This document shows, in pieces, positions 6,326-6,708 of a DNA stretch of 6,708 nucleotides. The notes under the pieces were generated by a model, which saw nothing but the letters and a program-made list of their open reading frames with translations, was not told where the DNA came from and searched no databases. Both the position numbers and the translations under genes were made by a program. Positions within the stretch are counted from its first letter, which is position 1. Every line of letters begins with the position of its first letter. Source of the DNA: Actinomycetales bacterium (GTDB lineage Bacteria > Actinomycetota > Actinomycetes > Actinomycetales > Dermabacteraceae); contig JAAZLF010000064.1 in the NCBI GenBank assembly GCA_012799425.1, positions 1 through 6,708 of the forward strand, read 5' to 3'.

Positions 6326-6708
6326 ATGACCGCACAGCGCACACTAGTCCTGCTCAAGCCCGATGCCGTCCAGCGCGGCCTGCGCGGGGAGATCATCCGC
6401 CGCCTCGAGGCGAAGGGCTACGGAATCCTCGCCCTCGCTCAGCGCACCGCCACCGCGGAGGAGCTCGCCGCGCACTACGCCGAGCACGAGGGCAAGCCCT
6501 TCTACCCCGGCCTCGTCGACTACATGGGCTCCGCCCCGCTGGTCGCGATCGTCGCCGAGGGCGAGGGCGTGATCCCCGGGTTCCGCTCCCTGGCCGGTGC
6601 CACCAACCCCACCGAGGCCGCGCCCGGCACGATCCGCGGCGATCTCGCCCGGGAGTGGGACCTGCCCGTCATCCAGAATCTCGTCCACGGCTCGGACTCC
6701 GAGGAGTC
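6326..6708 (+). CDS. ndk: Nucleoside diphosphate kinase (3' end outside the window)
   Basis: Cytosolic enzyme that transfers the gamma-phosphate of ATP to nucleoside diphosphates through a phosphohistidine, balancing the NTP and dNTP pools. The first 127 residues are present. Visible are TLVLLKPDAVQRGL (6-19) with the nucleotide-binding Lys11, the EHEGKPFYPGLVDYM region (53-67), ATNPTEAAPGTIRGD (92-106), and NLVHGSDS (118-125) with catalytic His121. The family is usually 135-145 residues, so only the last 10 to 15 are cut off by the right edge. It follows the DUF4233 gene after 65 bp, in the order folC–DUF4233–ndk typical of Actinobacteria. ATG 6326 has no Shine-Dalgarno sequence but sits just after a good -10 element, so ndk probably has its own promoter. 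Confidence 0.97.
   Translation, partial: MTAQRTLVLLKPDAVQRGLRGEIIRRLEAKGYGILALAQRTATAEELAAHYAEHEGKPFYPGLVDYMGSAPLVAIVAEGEGVIPGFRSLAGATNPTEAAPGTIRGDLAREWDLPVIQNLVHGSDSEE

Overview
This window is GC-rich throughout, with strong GC preference at third codon positions, and encodes proteins of actinobacterial type. The order ileS – folC – DUF4233 membrane protein – ndk is a housekeeping cluster familiar from Actinobacteria, especially Micrococcales. A Brachybacterium-like (Dermabacteraceae) host is my best guess, inferred from protein style and gene order only.

Layout. (1) 3-1346, plus: the C-terminal part of isoleucyl-tRNA synthetase, starting immediately after where the KMSKS loop should lie. 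(2) 1509-1952, plus: a small predicted lipoprotein with an RR-containing signal peptide, not recognised beyond that. (3) 1975-4187, minus: a two-gene, translationally coupled unit convergent with the lipoprotein gene. Its first gene (3417-4187) is unrecognised. Its second (1975-3420) encodes a WXG100-like helical N-terminus joined to an alpha/beta-hydrolase domain with a GHSQGG nucleophile elbow. (4) 4188-4467: a 280-bp divergent intergenic region with a good -10 for folC, a 7-bp inverted repeat just upstream of it, and a weak candidate promoter for the minus-strand pair. (5) 4468-6260, plus: folC followed 2 nt later by a four-helix DUF4233 membrane protein. (6) 6326 to the right edge, plus: nucleoside diphosphate kinase, cut by the window edge, with a promoter arrangement that implies a leaderless mRNA.

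How the genes relate. ileS, folC and ndk serve translation, folate polyglutamylation and nucleotide balance, and probably sit together as an old core cluster. The lipoprotein and the minus-strand pair lie between ileS and folC, on the opposite strand for the pair, and look like an accessory insertion. The most interesting element is this pair: a WXG-type protein carrying a serine-hydrolase domain, which suggests a type VII secretion substrate with enzymatic activity, preceded by a coupled gene that could encode its partner or chaperone. No type VII machinery gene, mobile element, tRNA, rRNA or CRISPR array is visible in the window.
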